DNA of 34,014 nucleotides from SAR202 cluster bacterium (GCA_009391535.1 VFHP01000016.1:1-34014), one strand, 5' to 3'. Numbered from the stretch's first letter, positions 7,997 through 16,330 are shown. The notes: generated by a model not told the origin, from the sequence alone. Program-made: numbers and translations.

Positions 7997-8905
7997 TTAG
8001 ACGCCTTGGTATACAGCATTGTTTACATTATTGCTCTGTCCATTACCACCACTATGCCCAAATCTTGGACCCCTGAATTTTCCACCCGAATCCACGATTT
8101 CTTCGAACTTAGCCAGTTTTTCAGCTGCTTCCTCCGTCGTTATCTTCCCATCAGCTACCGCTGCATTAAGCCTGTCTTGCAATTTCACCCTTATTTCACT
8201 GACTCTCTCCTCAAACTTAGCCAGTTTTTCAGCTGCTTCCTCTTCCGTTATATTACCCTCAGCTACAGCTGTATTAAGCCTGTCTTGCAGAGCATCTCTA
8301 CCGATAAACCCACCCTTATGACCTTTCCCGTCGTTTTTGACCTTACCACCAGAAACAACCCAATCTTCGAAATTGGTCAACTTTTTGGCCGCCTGTTCCT
8401 CCGTTATCTTACCCTCAGCTACAGCTGCATTAAGTCTGTCTTGCAAACCAGCTCTCTTTTGATTGATTCTCTCCTCGAACTTGGCCAGTTTTTCAGCTGC
8501 CTCCTCCGCTGTTATCTTCCCATCAGCTACAGTTGCATTAAGCCTGTCTTGTAGAGCATCTCTACCTATAAATGTAAACTTCCTTGGGCCACGCTCATCA
8601 AATCTATTGATTCTTTCAGCTGCTTCCTCTTCCGTAATTTTCCCTTCGCTAACAGCTGAATCAAGCCTGAATTGCATTTTCTCTTTCATGTTACTCAATC
8701 TTTCCTGTAACCTAGCCAACTTCTCAGTTGCTTCCTCCGCTGTTATCTTCCCATCAGCTACAGCTGCATTAAGCCTGTCTTGCACTCTCTCCTGAAAACT
8801 GCCAGACGATGTATTGCCAGTGTCAGCAAATGTTACTCCTGTAGAAAAAACAGTTGCTGCCAATAACACCAAAACCGAAATCTGCATCATCCACCTTTTT
8901 CTCAT
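7997..8905 (-). CDS. Secreted protein with six tandem helix-turn-helix repeats
   Basis: The 302-residue protein starts at ATG 8905, with GAGGAGG a few bases upstream; the TTG at 8926 is rejected. A signal peptide (MRKRWMMQISVLVLLAATVFS, cleaved near TFA/DTG) directs it out of the cell. The mature part holds six copies of a unit like LQDRLNAAVADGKITAEEAA followed by EKLAKFEER: two amphipathic helices joined by a DGKIT turn. Copies come in pairs: copies 3 and 5 are each preceded by FIGRDA and copies 4 and 6 are followed by a Gly/Lys-rich spacer. The tail is Gly/Asn-rich. The turn resembles the xGxIT-xEEA element of other short bacterial helical repeats, but I do not recognise a characterised family. 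It sits beside a two-component system, suggesting an envelope-stress role; this is inference. Confidence 0.85.
   Translation of the reverse strand: MRKRWMMQISVLVLLAATVFSTGVTFADTGNTSSGSFQERVQDRLNAAVADGKITAEEATEKLARLQERLSNMKEKMQFRLDSAVSEGKITEEEAAERINRFDERGPRKFTFIGRDALQDRLNATVADGKITAEEAAEKLAKFEERINQKRAGLQDRLNAAVAEGKITEEQAAKKLTNFEDWVVSGGKVKNDGKGHKGGFIGRDALQDRLNTAVAEGNITEEEAAEKLAKFEERVSEIRVKLQDRLNAAVADGKITTEEAAEKLAKFEEIVDSGGKFRGPRFGHSGGNGQSNNVNNAVYQGV
8000..8790 (-). repeat. Six tandem coding repeats
   Basis: The DNA encoding the helical units is itself repetitive. Near-identical blocks reading (plus strand) like ttcagctgcttcctc and attaagcctgtcttgca recur six times, which also produces long spurious open frames on the other strand. 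The repeats differ at synonymous positions, so they are older than a recent slippage event. Confidence 0.8.
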
Positions 8906-8974
8906 ATCTAACCTCCTCGCACTCAATATAATTGTTCCTTAACTCAGGATATCGGTCAACTGGATATTACCGTG

Positions 8975-8990
8975 AAGTTTTGAAAAACTT
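8975..8990. promoter_or_regulatory. Palindromic operator candidate in divergent promoter region
   Basis: AAGTTTT-GA-AAAACTT is an inverted repeat with 7-base arms, flanked by direct GTGAAG copies at 8972-8977 and 8991-8996. It lies between the secreted repeat gene (minus) and the methyltransferase gene (plus) and overlaps the latter's -35 element. It could bind the adjacent response regulator or another factor; no family can be named. Confidence 0.4.
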
Positions 8991-9016
8991 GTGAAGATGT
9001 TGTTAAAAAGTATAGA
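8989..9016 (+). promoter_or_regulatory. Promoter of methyltransferase gene
   Basis: TTGTGA (8989-8994), a 16-base spacer and TATAGA (9011-9016) form a reasonable sigma-70 promoter. Transcription would begin near 9023, downstream of the TTG at 9020, which supports ATG 9053 as the methyltransferase start. Confidence 0.5.
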
Positions 9017-9052
9017 ATTTTGCCAAGTTATACACAGAACAAGAGCGATTAC

Positions 9053-9946
9053 ATGAACGAAAAGAAAAACAAAATGCGCACTAGAGGCACTAAGACCAAT
9101 TCCTTCGGATCCAAGGGGCGTTCTTCTCATGATTCAAGCAGTTTTTACTCTAGTAAAATCTACGACAGCATACCCAACGAAGAATCCAAGGAATACAAAG
9201 AAAACTCTATTAACAATAACTACTTAAATAAAATATTCTGTAAATCAAGCGAGAAAATGGATGAGATACCAGACAATAGTGTTCACCTGGTAATAACTTC
9301 ACCACCTTATAACGTTGGCAAAGTATACGACGAAGATCTTAACCTAGATGAATACAGATCTTTCTTAACCAAGATAATGACAGAAGTCTTTAGAGTTTTG
9401 GTGCCAGGAGGAAGATTGTGCTTAAATCTAGCAAACTTAGGGAGAAAACCCTATATCCCATTGGAATCTTACATCACACAAGACCTCCTCAAGATAGGAT
9501 TCTTAATGCGCGGGCAAATAATTTGGGACAAGGCGTCAAGTGCATCTGGGTCCACAGCATGGGGTAGTTGGGCTTCAGCAACTAATCCCACCCTTAGAGA
9601 TATTCATGAATACGTACTGGTGTTTTCGAAAAACAATTTTTCAAGACCTAAAATACCTGATAGAGAATCTACCATATCTAAAACTGACTTTTTGGAATTG
9701 ACAAAAAGCATCTGGAGATTCCCGACGGAATCAGCTAGTAAAATAGGCCACCCGGCTCCATTTCCAGTTGAACTAGCGAGAAGATGTATTCAGCTCTATA
9801 CGTATTCTAATGAAATAATTTTAGACCCATTTATGGGGTCCGGTACCACAGCAGTAGCTTCCGTATTGTCAAATAGACAATATCTGGGATATGAAACAAA
9901 TCAGGAATACGTTGATTTATCGTTGAATCGTCTATCTCAATTGTAA
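9053..9946 (+). CDS. Orphan beta-class DNA methyltransferase, probably N4-cytosine
   Basis: The protein (297 residues from ATG 9053) begins with about 60 polar, probably disordered residues. A class-beta amino-methyltransferase follows. Motif IV (VITSPPYNVG) is near residue 83, and the AdoMet-binding motif (LDPFMGSGTTA) is near the C terminus. The SPPY tetrad is typical of N4-cytosine enzymes, while N6-adenine enzymes usually have DPPY or NPPY. The region GSWASATNPTLRDIHEYVLVFSK is characteristic of this family. No restriction endonuclease or specificity gene is adjacent, so it is probably a solitary methyltransferase with regulatory or housekeeping use. An in-frame TTG at 9020 is possible but lies upstream of the predicted transcription start. 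Confidence 0.9.
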   Translation: MNEKKNKMRTRGTKTNSFGSKGRSSHDSSSFYSSKIYDSIPNEESKEYKENSINNNYLNKIFCKSSEKMDEIPDNSVHLVITSPPYNVGKVYDEDLNLDEYRSFLTKIMTEVFRVLVPGGRLCLNLANLGRKPYIPLESYITQDLLKIGFLMRGQIIWDKASSASGSTAWGSWASATNPTLRDIHEYVLVFSKNNFSRPKIPDRESTISKTDFLELTKSIWRFPTESASKIGHPAPFPVELARRCIQLYTYSNEIILDPFMGSGTTAVASVLSNRQYLGYETNQEYVDLSLNRLSQL

Positions 9947-9955
9947 CCGTTTTGC

Positions 9956-9984
9956 TTGACTGGAAAAACTATATTGGTTACACT
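9956..9984 (+). promoter_or_regulatory. Promoter of DUF1800/NHL/DUF1501 operon
   Basis: TTGACT (9956-9961), a 17-base spacer and TACACT (9979-9984) form a good sigma-70 promoter, about 60 bases before the first ATG of the operon. Confidence 0.7.
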
Positions 9985-10050
9985 TGTTTCACTCCTAAAC
10001 TCCCTCTATTGTACACATATTAGTTCGCCAATTAATTACGGAGGTTCCAC

Positions 10051-11508
10051 ATGACTACAGTCAGCAACAAACAAGACCTAGCACTAATGGCACACCTCCT
10101 GCGTAGAGCAGGTTTTGGTGCAACGCCGGCAGAATTGGACAGGGCAATGAGTTTAGGTTATGACGCAATGGTAGACGAATTGCTCAACCCAGATCATGAC
10201 GACAACGTTCCGTTTGACAAGATAAGACGATGGAGAAAAGATTACTCAGACCTGAGAGGCCCTGGTGGCGCCCCGGGTGGAATATGGATGTACAGACTCA
10301 TAATGACAGATACTCCGCTCAGGGAAAAGATGTGTCTTTTCTGGCACAGACTTTTCGCGACGGGTCACACCAAACTTATACAAGGGCGACCGGTAGTTAG
10401 ACAAATCGATATGTTCCGAAAACACGGGATGGGAAGCTTTGACAACATCCTAGTAGAGTTATCTAAAGACCCCGCTATGATTATGTGGCTCGATAATCAA
10501 GATAATCATGCAACCAACATAAATGAAAATTATGGTAGAGAGATATTGGAACTGTTTTCTATGGGTGTTGGTAACTACACTGAAGATGACATCAAAGAAA
10601 CTGCTCGCGCTTTCACAGGTTGGAGCATTGTAAATCCAATTTATAACTCCATCAAAATGAACAACAACGTTATGAGGCCGTTCGGATATCTGTCCTGGCA
10701 ATTTCAATATAACGATGACGACCATGACCACGGAGAAAAAACTATACTGGGCGAAACTGGCAATTGGAATGGAGAAGACGCAGTTAGGATAATATGCAAG
10801 AACGAGGCAACAGCGAGATTCTTGGCACGTCATCTCTATCATTTCTTCGTAGCTGATGAACCGCCAGTTCCTGCCTGGCCAATGGTTGAACCGCGTGACC
10901 CAGAAGCTATAGATGCTCTGGTCAACGCTTACTTCGAGAGCGGCCACGATGTCAAATCCATGTTAGAGACAATATTCAAATCAGATTTCTTCAAAGCAGA
11001 GTCTGTAAGATACGCTCGCATAAAAAGTCCGGCTGAAATGGTAGTTGGGACAATGCGCCTTGCTGGATCAATTGATCCACTGTCGAATGAGGCAAATCAG
11101 GCCGTCGACGCGTGTGCAAACATGGGACAATCTCTGTTACGACCTCCAAGTGTAGAAGGGTGGCAAGGAGGTACAGACTGGATAAATACTGGAGCATATG
11201 TTGAAAGAGTCAACTTCGCAGGCAAGATACTTAAAAACACAGACAAATCCGGTATAAGAGACTTGATCAACCGAGTAAAGGCAAAGTCCACTTCCTCAAC
11301 TATGAGTTCAGACGAATTTGTGGATAGTTGCCTGGAAGTTCTTGGGCCATTGGAAGTCACTGAAGGCACATCCAGAGGCTTGAAGGATTACGCCTCAAAA
11401 TACGGTGATTTGTCTTGGTCAGATGAAGCCTCTTCTACAGAGTTCGATAAAGCGGCTGGATCCATTCTTCAACTGATAGTATCCGGGCACGAATATCAAA
11501 TGGCATAA
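10051..11508 (+). CDS. DUF1800 family protein
   Basis: The 485-residue protein opens with LMAHLLRRAGFGATPAELDR, the diagnostic N terminus of DUF1800. It continues through family blocks such as LREKMCLFWHRLFATGH, YGREILELFSMGVGNYTEDD, ETARAFTGWSI and SPAEMVVGTMRLAG, and ends with RPPSVEGWQGG before a C-terminal helical region. DUF1800 proteins are encoded beside DUF1501 proteins in many bacteria, but no biochemical function is established to my knowledge. There is no signal peptide or Tat motif, unlike many DUF1501 partners. The start has GGAGG 9-13 bases upstream (10039-10044). It is the first gene of a three-gene operon, with 25 bases to the next gene. Confidence 0.92.
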   Translation: MTTVSNKQDLALMAHLLRRAGFGATPAELDRAMSLGYDAMVDELLNPDHDDNVPFDKIRRWRKDYSDLRGPGGAPGGIWMYRLIMTDTPLREKMCLFWHRLFATGHTKLIQGRPVVRQIDMFRKHGMGSFDNILVELSKDPAMIMWLDNQDNHATNINENYGREILELFSMGVGNYTEDDIKETARAFTGWSIVNPIYNSIKMNNNVMRPFGYLSWQFQYNDDDHDHGEKTILGETGNWNGEDAVRIICKNEATARFLARHLYHFFVADEPPVPAWPMVEPRDPEAIDALVNAYFESGHDVKSMLETIFKSDFFKAESVRYARIKSPAEMVVGTMRLAGSIDPLSNEANQAVDACANMGQSLLRPPSVEGWQGGTDWINTGAYVERVNFAGKILKNTDKSGIRDLINRVKAKSTSSTMSSDEFVDSCLEVLGPLEVTEGTSRGLKDYASKYGDLSWSDEASSTEFDKAAGSILQLIVSGHEYQMA

Positions 11509-11533
11509 TCAATCTTCCTAATAGGAGATAAGA

Positions 11534-12541
11534 ATGACTACGACTAATTTTGAACTTAATTACATAACAAATGTAGGGTTTTCGTCAGATCAGGGTGGAA
11601 GATCATTTCAAAAACCTGGCTGTTTCGCTATACGGAAATCAGATGGGCGCATTTTTGTAGGTAGCAGAGGACCGGCGGCAGGTCCAAATGTGGGACTGCA
11701 AATGGTGTCTGTAGACCATGACTGGTTTGGCAAGATGAGTGAAATTGGAAGAGGCGAAGGCCAAATGATGGAACCCAGTGGTTTGGCATTTGATCAGGAA
11801 GAAAACATCTACGTGGCTGACGAAAGCCTACATAGAGTATCGGTTTTTGACAGAGATGGTGAATTCCTAATGTGCTGGGGAGAGCAAGGAACGGGACCAG
11901 GTCAGTTCGAAGCTCCGGCAGGATTACTCATCCTAGACGAAAAATTGTACGTAGTGGATGCAAGAAATCACCGAATACAAATTTTCTCTACTTCCGGTGA
12001 ATTCTTATCAGAATGGGGATCCGAAGGCTCAAAAGATGGTGAGTTTAGTTACCCTTGGGGTATAACTAGTGACACAAATGGTGACGTATATATCGCAGAC
12101 TGGGGTAACGACAGGATACAAAAATTTACATTTGAAGGCGAACATATCGCCAGTTACGGGAAATCAGGATCTGGAGAAGGTCAGTTCAACAGACCTGCTG
12201 ACATAGCCGTTGCAACTGATGGTAAAATGTACGTTGCAGACTGGGGTAATCAACGACTACAAGTATTAAATAAAGACGGCTCTTTCATTACATTAAACAA
12301 AGGGGAGGCAGTGGAGCATAACCCTTGGCTAGTTGAATATTTCGACGCTGTACAGGATGAAAAAAAAGCTAGGGAAACATTCGTTCGTTACTTCGAAGTA
12401 GATACTGACGATCCGCACGAAATATCTGCCCGCTTAGAACCCTATTTCTGGGATCCTTGCAATGTTTTATTGGACGATAACGATCGGGTTTATGTGCTCG
12501 AAAGTGTCAGACATAGATTTCAGGTTTTTAAAATAAACTAG
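11534..12541 (+). CDS. NHL-repeat beta-propeller protein
   Basis: The 335-residue protein is a propeller of NHL blades. The clearest are EENIYVADESLHRVSVFDRD, EKLYVVDARNHRIQIFSTSG, GDVYIADWGNDRIQKFTFEG and GKMYVADWGNQRLQVLNKDG, each preceded by a G.GQF..P linker. About 60 residues of charged, helical sequence (roughly 255-310, including NPWLVEYFDAVQDEKKARE) interrupt the propeller before the closing blade RVYVLESVRHRFQVFKIN. No export signal is present. NHL propellers normally bind protein, peptide or RNA; here it is sandwiched between DUF1800 and DUF1501 genes and may tie the two partners together. AGGAGA precedes the ATG by 7 bases, and 30 bases separate it from the next gene. Confidence 0.92.
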   Translation: MTTTNFELNYITNVGFSSDQGGRSFQKPGCFAIRKSDGRIFVGSRGPAAGPNVGLQMVSVDHDWFGKMSEIGRGEGQMMEPSGLAFDQEENIYVADESLHRVSVFDRDGEFLMCWGEQGTGPGQFEAPAGLLILDEKLYVVDARNHRIQIFSTSGEFLSEWGSEGSKDGEFSYPWGITSDTNGDVYIADWGNDRIQKFTFEGEHIASYGKSGSGEGQFNRPADIAVATDGKMYVADWGNQRLQVLNKDGSFITLNKGEAVEHNPWLVEYFDAVQDEKKARETFVRYFEVDTDDPHEISARLEPYFWDPCNVLLDDNDRVYVLESVRHRFQVFKIN

Positions 12542-12571
12542 ATTAAATATATTCCTAACAGGAGAGATTAA

Positions 12572-13693
12572 ATGGGCGAAAAGAAGTTAGTGGCAGTACA
12601 ATTATCTGGCGGTAACGATTACCTAAATTGCATAATACCCTACGACAATCCTCTTTATGTTGATAACAGACAACATGTGCGCATTACCGAAGACAGGGTC
12701 TTAGATATGGGTGGTGGGCTAGGAATGAATCCTGTTATGAGTGGTATAAAAGAACTGTATGATGAAGGTAAAGTTGCAATAATACATGGAGTAGGTTATC
12801 CGGACTCCAGCAGATCACACTTTCGGTCGATGGATATATGGCACACTGCTGAACCCACTAAGCTGGGCGCAGAAGGCTGGTTAGGTAGCGCAATAAATCA
12901 AATGTATCCCGCCAAAGATAATGTGGTTGCAGCAGTAAACTTTGCAGGACTCCTTCCTAGAGCACTAGCTGCACCAAAGGCACCCATCGCGTCTGTATCA
13001 GATTTAGACACCTACGGACTTATGAATCATGTTGATAATTCCGAAAGAGATGAGGCCCTCCTAGCCTTCAAAAACATCTATATGCCAGCAATAGGAAGTG
13101 GTTTAGTTATGGACTACTTGAGCCAAACAGGATTGGACGCACTTAAAGGCTCTGGAATAATTCAAAAGGCTAGAGAAGACTATAAATCAGATGTCGAATA
13201 TTCAGATGACAATTTCTCGAAACAAATGCGAGCCGCCTCAGCTATAATTCAGGCAGACATAGGATCCCGCATCCTGTATACCCAACACGGAACTTTCGAC
13301 TCCCATACCAATGGCATAGCTCTTCAGGAAGGAGTGCTTGCTAATGTATCAACAGGAATCAGAGATTTCTACTCAGACATAAAAGCCTCCAATAAAGGCG
13401 ACGATGTAATTATGTTTGTATTTTCTGAGTTCGGTAGACGAGTCAAGGACAACGGAACTGGAACAGACCACGGAGCAGGTGGTGTCGCATTTGTAATAGG
13501 AGATTCAGTGATAGGCGGACAATACGGAGAATATCCATCCCTAGAACCTCATAAGCTTTCTATTGGAGAGGATCTTTCATTTGATATAGACTTTAGAAGT
13601 TTGTACACTGAAATTCTCGAGGATTGGCTCGAAACTGGAGCACAAGATATAGTCAAAGGACAATACGAAAAAATAGGATTCCTTAGGAATTAA
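12572..13693 (+). CDS. DUF1501 family protein
   Basis: The 373-residue protein is a DUF1501 member, distantly related to the alkaline-phosphatase/sulfatase fold. It begins at the first core strand (LVAVQLSGGNDYLNCIIPYD) and carries VGYPDSSRSHFRSMDIWHTA, the HGTFDSHTNG block, the VIMFVFSEFGRRVKDNG block and the TDHGAGGVAFVIGDSV block. The Asp and His residues in these are the expected metal-site positions. Many DUF1501 proteins carry a Tat signal; this one has none, starting directly in the fold, so it is presumably cytoplasmic. AGGAGAG precedes the ATG. It is the last gene of the operon, facing a convergent glycosylase gene 23 bases away. Confidence 0.93.
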   Translation: MGEKKLVAVQLSGGNDYLNCIIPYDNPLYVDNRQHVRITEDRVLDMGGGLGMNPVMSGIKELYDEGKVAIIHGVGYPDSSRSHFRSMDIWHTAEPTKLGAEGWLGSAINQMYPAKDNVVAAVNFAGLLPRALAAPKAPIASVSDLDTYGLMNHVDNSERDEALLAFKNIYMPAIGSGLVMDYLSQTGLDALKGSGIIQKAREDYKSDVEYSDDNFSKQMRAASAIIQADIGSRILYTQHGTFDSHTNGIALQEGVLANVSTGIRDFYSDIKASNKGDDVIMFVFSEFGRRVKDNGTGTDHGAGGVAFVIGDSVIGGQYGEYPSLEPHKLSIGEDLSFDIDFRSLYTEILEDWLETGAQDIVKGQYEKIGFLRN

Positions 13694-13716
13694 TAATAAG
13701 AAAACGATAATTAGGC

Positions 13717-14355
13717 CTAGGTTGTTTTACTTGTGAAATAGCCTAAGTCCAATGCTTGCCATAAATATTTACAAGCCAAGCTTCTCTGAGGAGACCAGTT
13801 AGCGGACAGTTCTATAAGTTTTTCGTCCGTAACTTCATCCAAAGAATATAGTTTCCCCATGGCAGATCTAATACCAGCGTCTTTAATGGGAAATATGTCC
13901 TCCCGCCCGAGTTGCGACATCACAAACATTTGAGCAGTCCACTCCCCTATCCCTCGTAAAGCTATAAGTGTGTTAATGGCCTCGTCATCACTCATTGAAT
14001 ACAAATCCTCTAAATTAATACTGCCTTCAATTAAATTCTTCCCCATATCTTGGATATAAGATATTTTTTGCCTAGATAGCCCTATATCCCTCAAGGATTC
14101 CACAGTCAACGATGTAATGGATTCTGGTGTTATCAGCCCATGAACCATTTGCAAAAGACGGTCAAATATACGTCTTGCAGCAAAAGTGCTAATCTGTTGA
14201 CCAATAATAGACCTAACTAGTGATTCATAATCTGATAATTCATTATTGTTGTTTGATTTAACTTGTTTTTCTTCTACATAACCAATTAGAGCGGCCAACG
14301 ATATATCAGTAGTTTGGAGATAAGTGATAGAATCCATATGCCAATAATAAACCAT
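13717..14355 (-). CDS. DNA-3-methyladenine glycosylase II (AlkA-like)
   Basis: The 212-residue protein belongs to the HhH-GPD base-excision glycosylases. It shows SIIGQQISTFAARRIFDRL, the helix-hairpin-helix LIALRGIGEWTAQMF near residues 130-144, and the catalytic Asp159 in FPIKDAGIRSAMGKLY. It removes alkylated purines such as 3-methyladenine. There is no Cys4 iron-sulfur motif, which argues against an EndoIII or MutY type. The protein is shorter than E. coli AlkA, lacking its N-terminal domain, as in the short AlkA-like forms common in bacteria. An in-frame ATG at 14337 is an alternative start; neither start has a strong ribosome site. The kelch gene diverges only 29 bases away. Confidence 0.88.
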   Translation of the reverse strand: MVYYWHMDSITYLQTTDISLAALIGYVEEKQVKSNNNNELSDYESLVRSIIGQQISTFAARRIFDRLLQMVHGLITPESITSLTVESLRDIGLSRQKISYIQDMGKNLIEGSINLEDLYSMSDDEAINTLIALRGIGEWTAQMFVMSQLGREDIFPIKDAGIRSAMGKLYSLDEVTDEKLIELSANWSPQRSLACKYLWQALDLGYFTSKTT

Positions 14356-14384
14356 ATCTAAACGAACTGGTAGATATTCTATTT

Positions 14385-15595
14385 ATGATAAAAACATCAA
14401 AACCGAGTCGACTTGGTAACACATGGCATTCAAAAATCACTCTATGTATATTCACATTCTTAATACTCGCTTTGTCCATATACGCCACAGGCTGTAATTC
14501 CTCACAAGAGAATCTCTCCTCTATGTCAGTAGGAAGATGGGGTCATTCTGCAACACTCCTCGAAGACGGAAGAGTATTAATAGTAGGAGGTAAAGAAAGA
14601 CCTTACGGATCAGTACCTTCAACTGAAATCTTCGACCCCATTAACAACTCCTGGTCATCAGCAGGCAATACTCTTCAACCAAGAGGAGAAGGCCATACGG
14701 CTATATTACTCAACAACGGACGGGTGCTGATCACGGGAGGAACAGAAGATAATTCTTCGGAATTATATGATCCAAATGAAAATAAATGGTCATATGCAAA
14801 TAATATGATGGAACCCAGAAAATGGGCGTCTGCGACATTACTGCCAGATGGAAAGGTAATAATAGTAGGCGGTGATGACGCATCCAGGTCTGGCAGCAAA
14901 GAGCTTGATTCAGCAGAAATATATGACCCTTCTACAAACAAATGATCTCCAACAAATAACATGAATCATGCTCATTCAGGCCATAGCGCAACTTTGGTGA
15001 ACAATAAGCTACTAATCGTAGGCAAAGACTCTGCAGAATTTTTGATCCATTAACTGGTGTTTGGTCTCTAACTGGAAACCCCGTCAGAGCACGTTCAACT
15101 GGCAGCACCGCTACAACTATGGCCAATGGAAAGGTGTTAGTAACAGGAGGCGAGTGGGTCCATGGTGGTTTCTTACAAGGTGACAAGGGCGGCGGTCTAT
15201 ATACAGCCGGGTCTGTAGGTACAGGAACAGGTAATGACGGAGGGAAACATCCGAGAATCCATATGCCCATAATAATCCCAATGGAAGACGTAGAGTTATA
15301 TAATCCAGAAAGTGGCACATGGCAGTCAACAAACAAGATGTCTGAAGCAAGAAGATATCATACAGCCATTCTTACACCAGAAGACAAGGTAGTTGTAATA
15401 GGAAGCATTCAAGTAGAAACATTCAGCCCAAATACACAGACGTGGTCTTCACTCGGTGATTTAACGCGTAACTATGGAGAGTCCTACACAGCAACTTTTT
15501 TGGCAAACAACAAAATACTTATAACTGGTGGCAGGATTGAAACAGAAAACGGTTATCGGGGTTTAGATAAGACGGAGATATTCGCAATTAATTAA
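14385..15595 (+). pseudogene. Kelch-repeat lipoprotein, broken by stop and frameshift
   Basis: The frame begins with a lipoprotein signal (FLILALSIYATGC, lipobox Cys then NSS). Galactose-oxidase-type kelch repeats follow: GRWGHSATLLEDGRVLIVGG, GEGHTAILLNNGRVLITGG, KWASATLLPDGKVIIVGG, HSGHSATLVNNKLLIVG, then MANGKVLVTGGEW and YTATFLANNKILITGG. The repeat pattern is broken twice. At 14943-14945 a TGA stands where each repeat has Trp (NSW, NKW). Between about 15012 and 15038 one base is missing, so reading resumes in another frame at IFDPLTGVWS. Correcting both gives one continuous protein of about 400 residues. It is either a decaying surface lipoprotein or a consequence of assembly error. TGA is used as a normal stop elsewhere in the window, so recoding is unlikely. 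Confidence 0.8.
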
Positions 15596-15619
15596 TGATA
15601 ATACTAACCACTAAAACAA

Positions 15620-15880
15620 TCAAAACCTATTGTTACTATCCCTGTGTATAGAGGCTCTAATATCATCTTTAATCCTCCTAAGAGAAGTTCCTTGTGTATG
15701 GTCGTCATGGTGAGGCAGTTTCCAACTGCCAACGATTATCCACCACGAAAAACTCCCGAATATAAGACAAAACCCCATCCAGAAAAATTTGTCGAAATCA
15801 AATAGAAGGAAAACAAGTCCAAGAACCACTAGATTCTTTGGTCTAAACCTGAAGATTTCTGATAACAACTTAAGTATCAT
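15620..15880 (-). CDS. Small membrane protein, unknown
   Basis: The 86-residue frame contains one long hydrophobic region (LVVLGLVFLLFDFDKFFWMG and CLIFGSFSWWIIVG), probably two membrane helices. A basic N terminus precedes it, and a polar, charged tail follows (HHDDHTQGTSLRRIKDDIRA). AAGGA lies 5 bases before the ATG. It is convergent with the broken kelch gene. I recognise no family. Its plausible ribosome site and membrane topology favour a real gene, but chance cannot be excluded. Confidence 0.5.
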   Translation of the reverse strand: MILKLLSEIFRFRPKNLVVLGLVFLLFDFDKFFWMGFCLIFGSFSWWIIVGSWKLPHHDDHTQGTSLRRIKDDIRASIHRDSNNRF

Positions 15881-16031
15881 CTTATCCTTAACTCTAATGT
15901 ACTAAATAATGAGTAGATATTATCATAAATATAATAATACCCTAAATTAACAGTTAACAATCTTGTAGAGATTAAACAATTAAAGATAAACTAAGACTGA
16001 ATCATATTTAGATATATCTGGGAGTAAGTTA

Positions 16032-16313
16032 ATGAACGTCTACTGGAGGGAACATAAAACAGGACAAAGATTGATACTAGAATCTGAAACCGGCCAATTA
16101 GAAGAAGTTGGAGGAGTGCGGCGAACCAGCAAAGGCTTCGATGCCCTAGCCAGAACAATGGGTTACGAACCTGGCAGAGCCCAAAAGGGGTTCCCAACCA
16201 TTGAGGATGCAAAATCATTCGTAGAATCTTTTCATCCCTGGGATATTTTTATCGGAACCGCGGAAATAGAATTCGACGAACGTGTTCATCCTTTACCAGA
16301 TGAAGGAACTTAA
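16032..16313 (+). CDS. Conserved-looking hypothetical protein
   Basis: The 93-residue soluble protein (MNVYWREHKTGQRLILESET, then GFDALARTMGYEPGRAQKGF, then FHPWDIFIGTAEIEFDERVH) has balanced charge and no membrane segment, signal or cysteine motif. GGGAG lies 8-12 bases upstream of the ATG, and a strong terminator follows the stop. These make it a convincing single-gene unit. I do not recognise the family and propose no function. Confidence 0.7.
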   Translation: MNVYWREHKTGQRLILESETGQLEEVGGVRRTSKGFDALARTMGYEPGRAQKGFPTIEDAKSFVESFHPWDIFIGTAEIEFDERVHPLPDEGT

Positions 16314-16330
16314 ACCTAGTAATAAACATT

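Noticed and set aside
7925..8554. Long open frames on the plus strand opposite the repeat protein
   Set aside because: They are antisense shadows produced by the regular codon pattern of the six tandem repeats; no ribosome site or family is visible, and the minus-strand gene has a signal peptide and strong Shine-Dalgarno.
8000..8790. Possible CRISPR array from repeated 15-20 base blocks
   Set aside because: The repeats lie in one open reading frame, are imperfect, and the intervening sequences are themselves conserved coding repeats rather than unique spacers.
10459..10947. 162-codon open frame antisense to the DUF1800 gene
   Set aside because: It overlaps a conserved gene in full and has no recognised domain.
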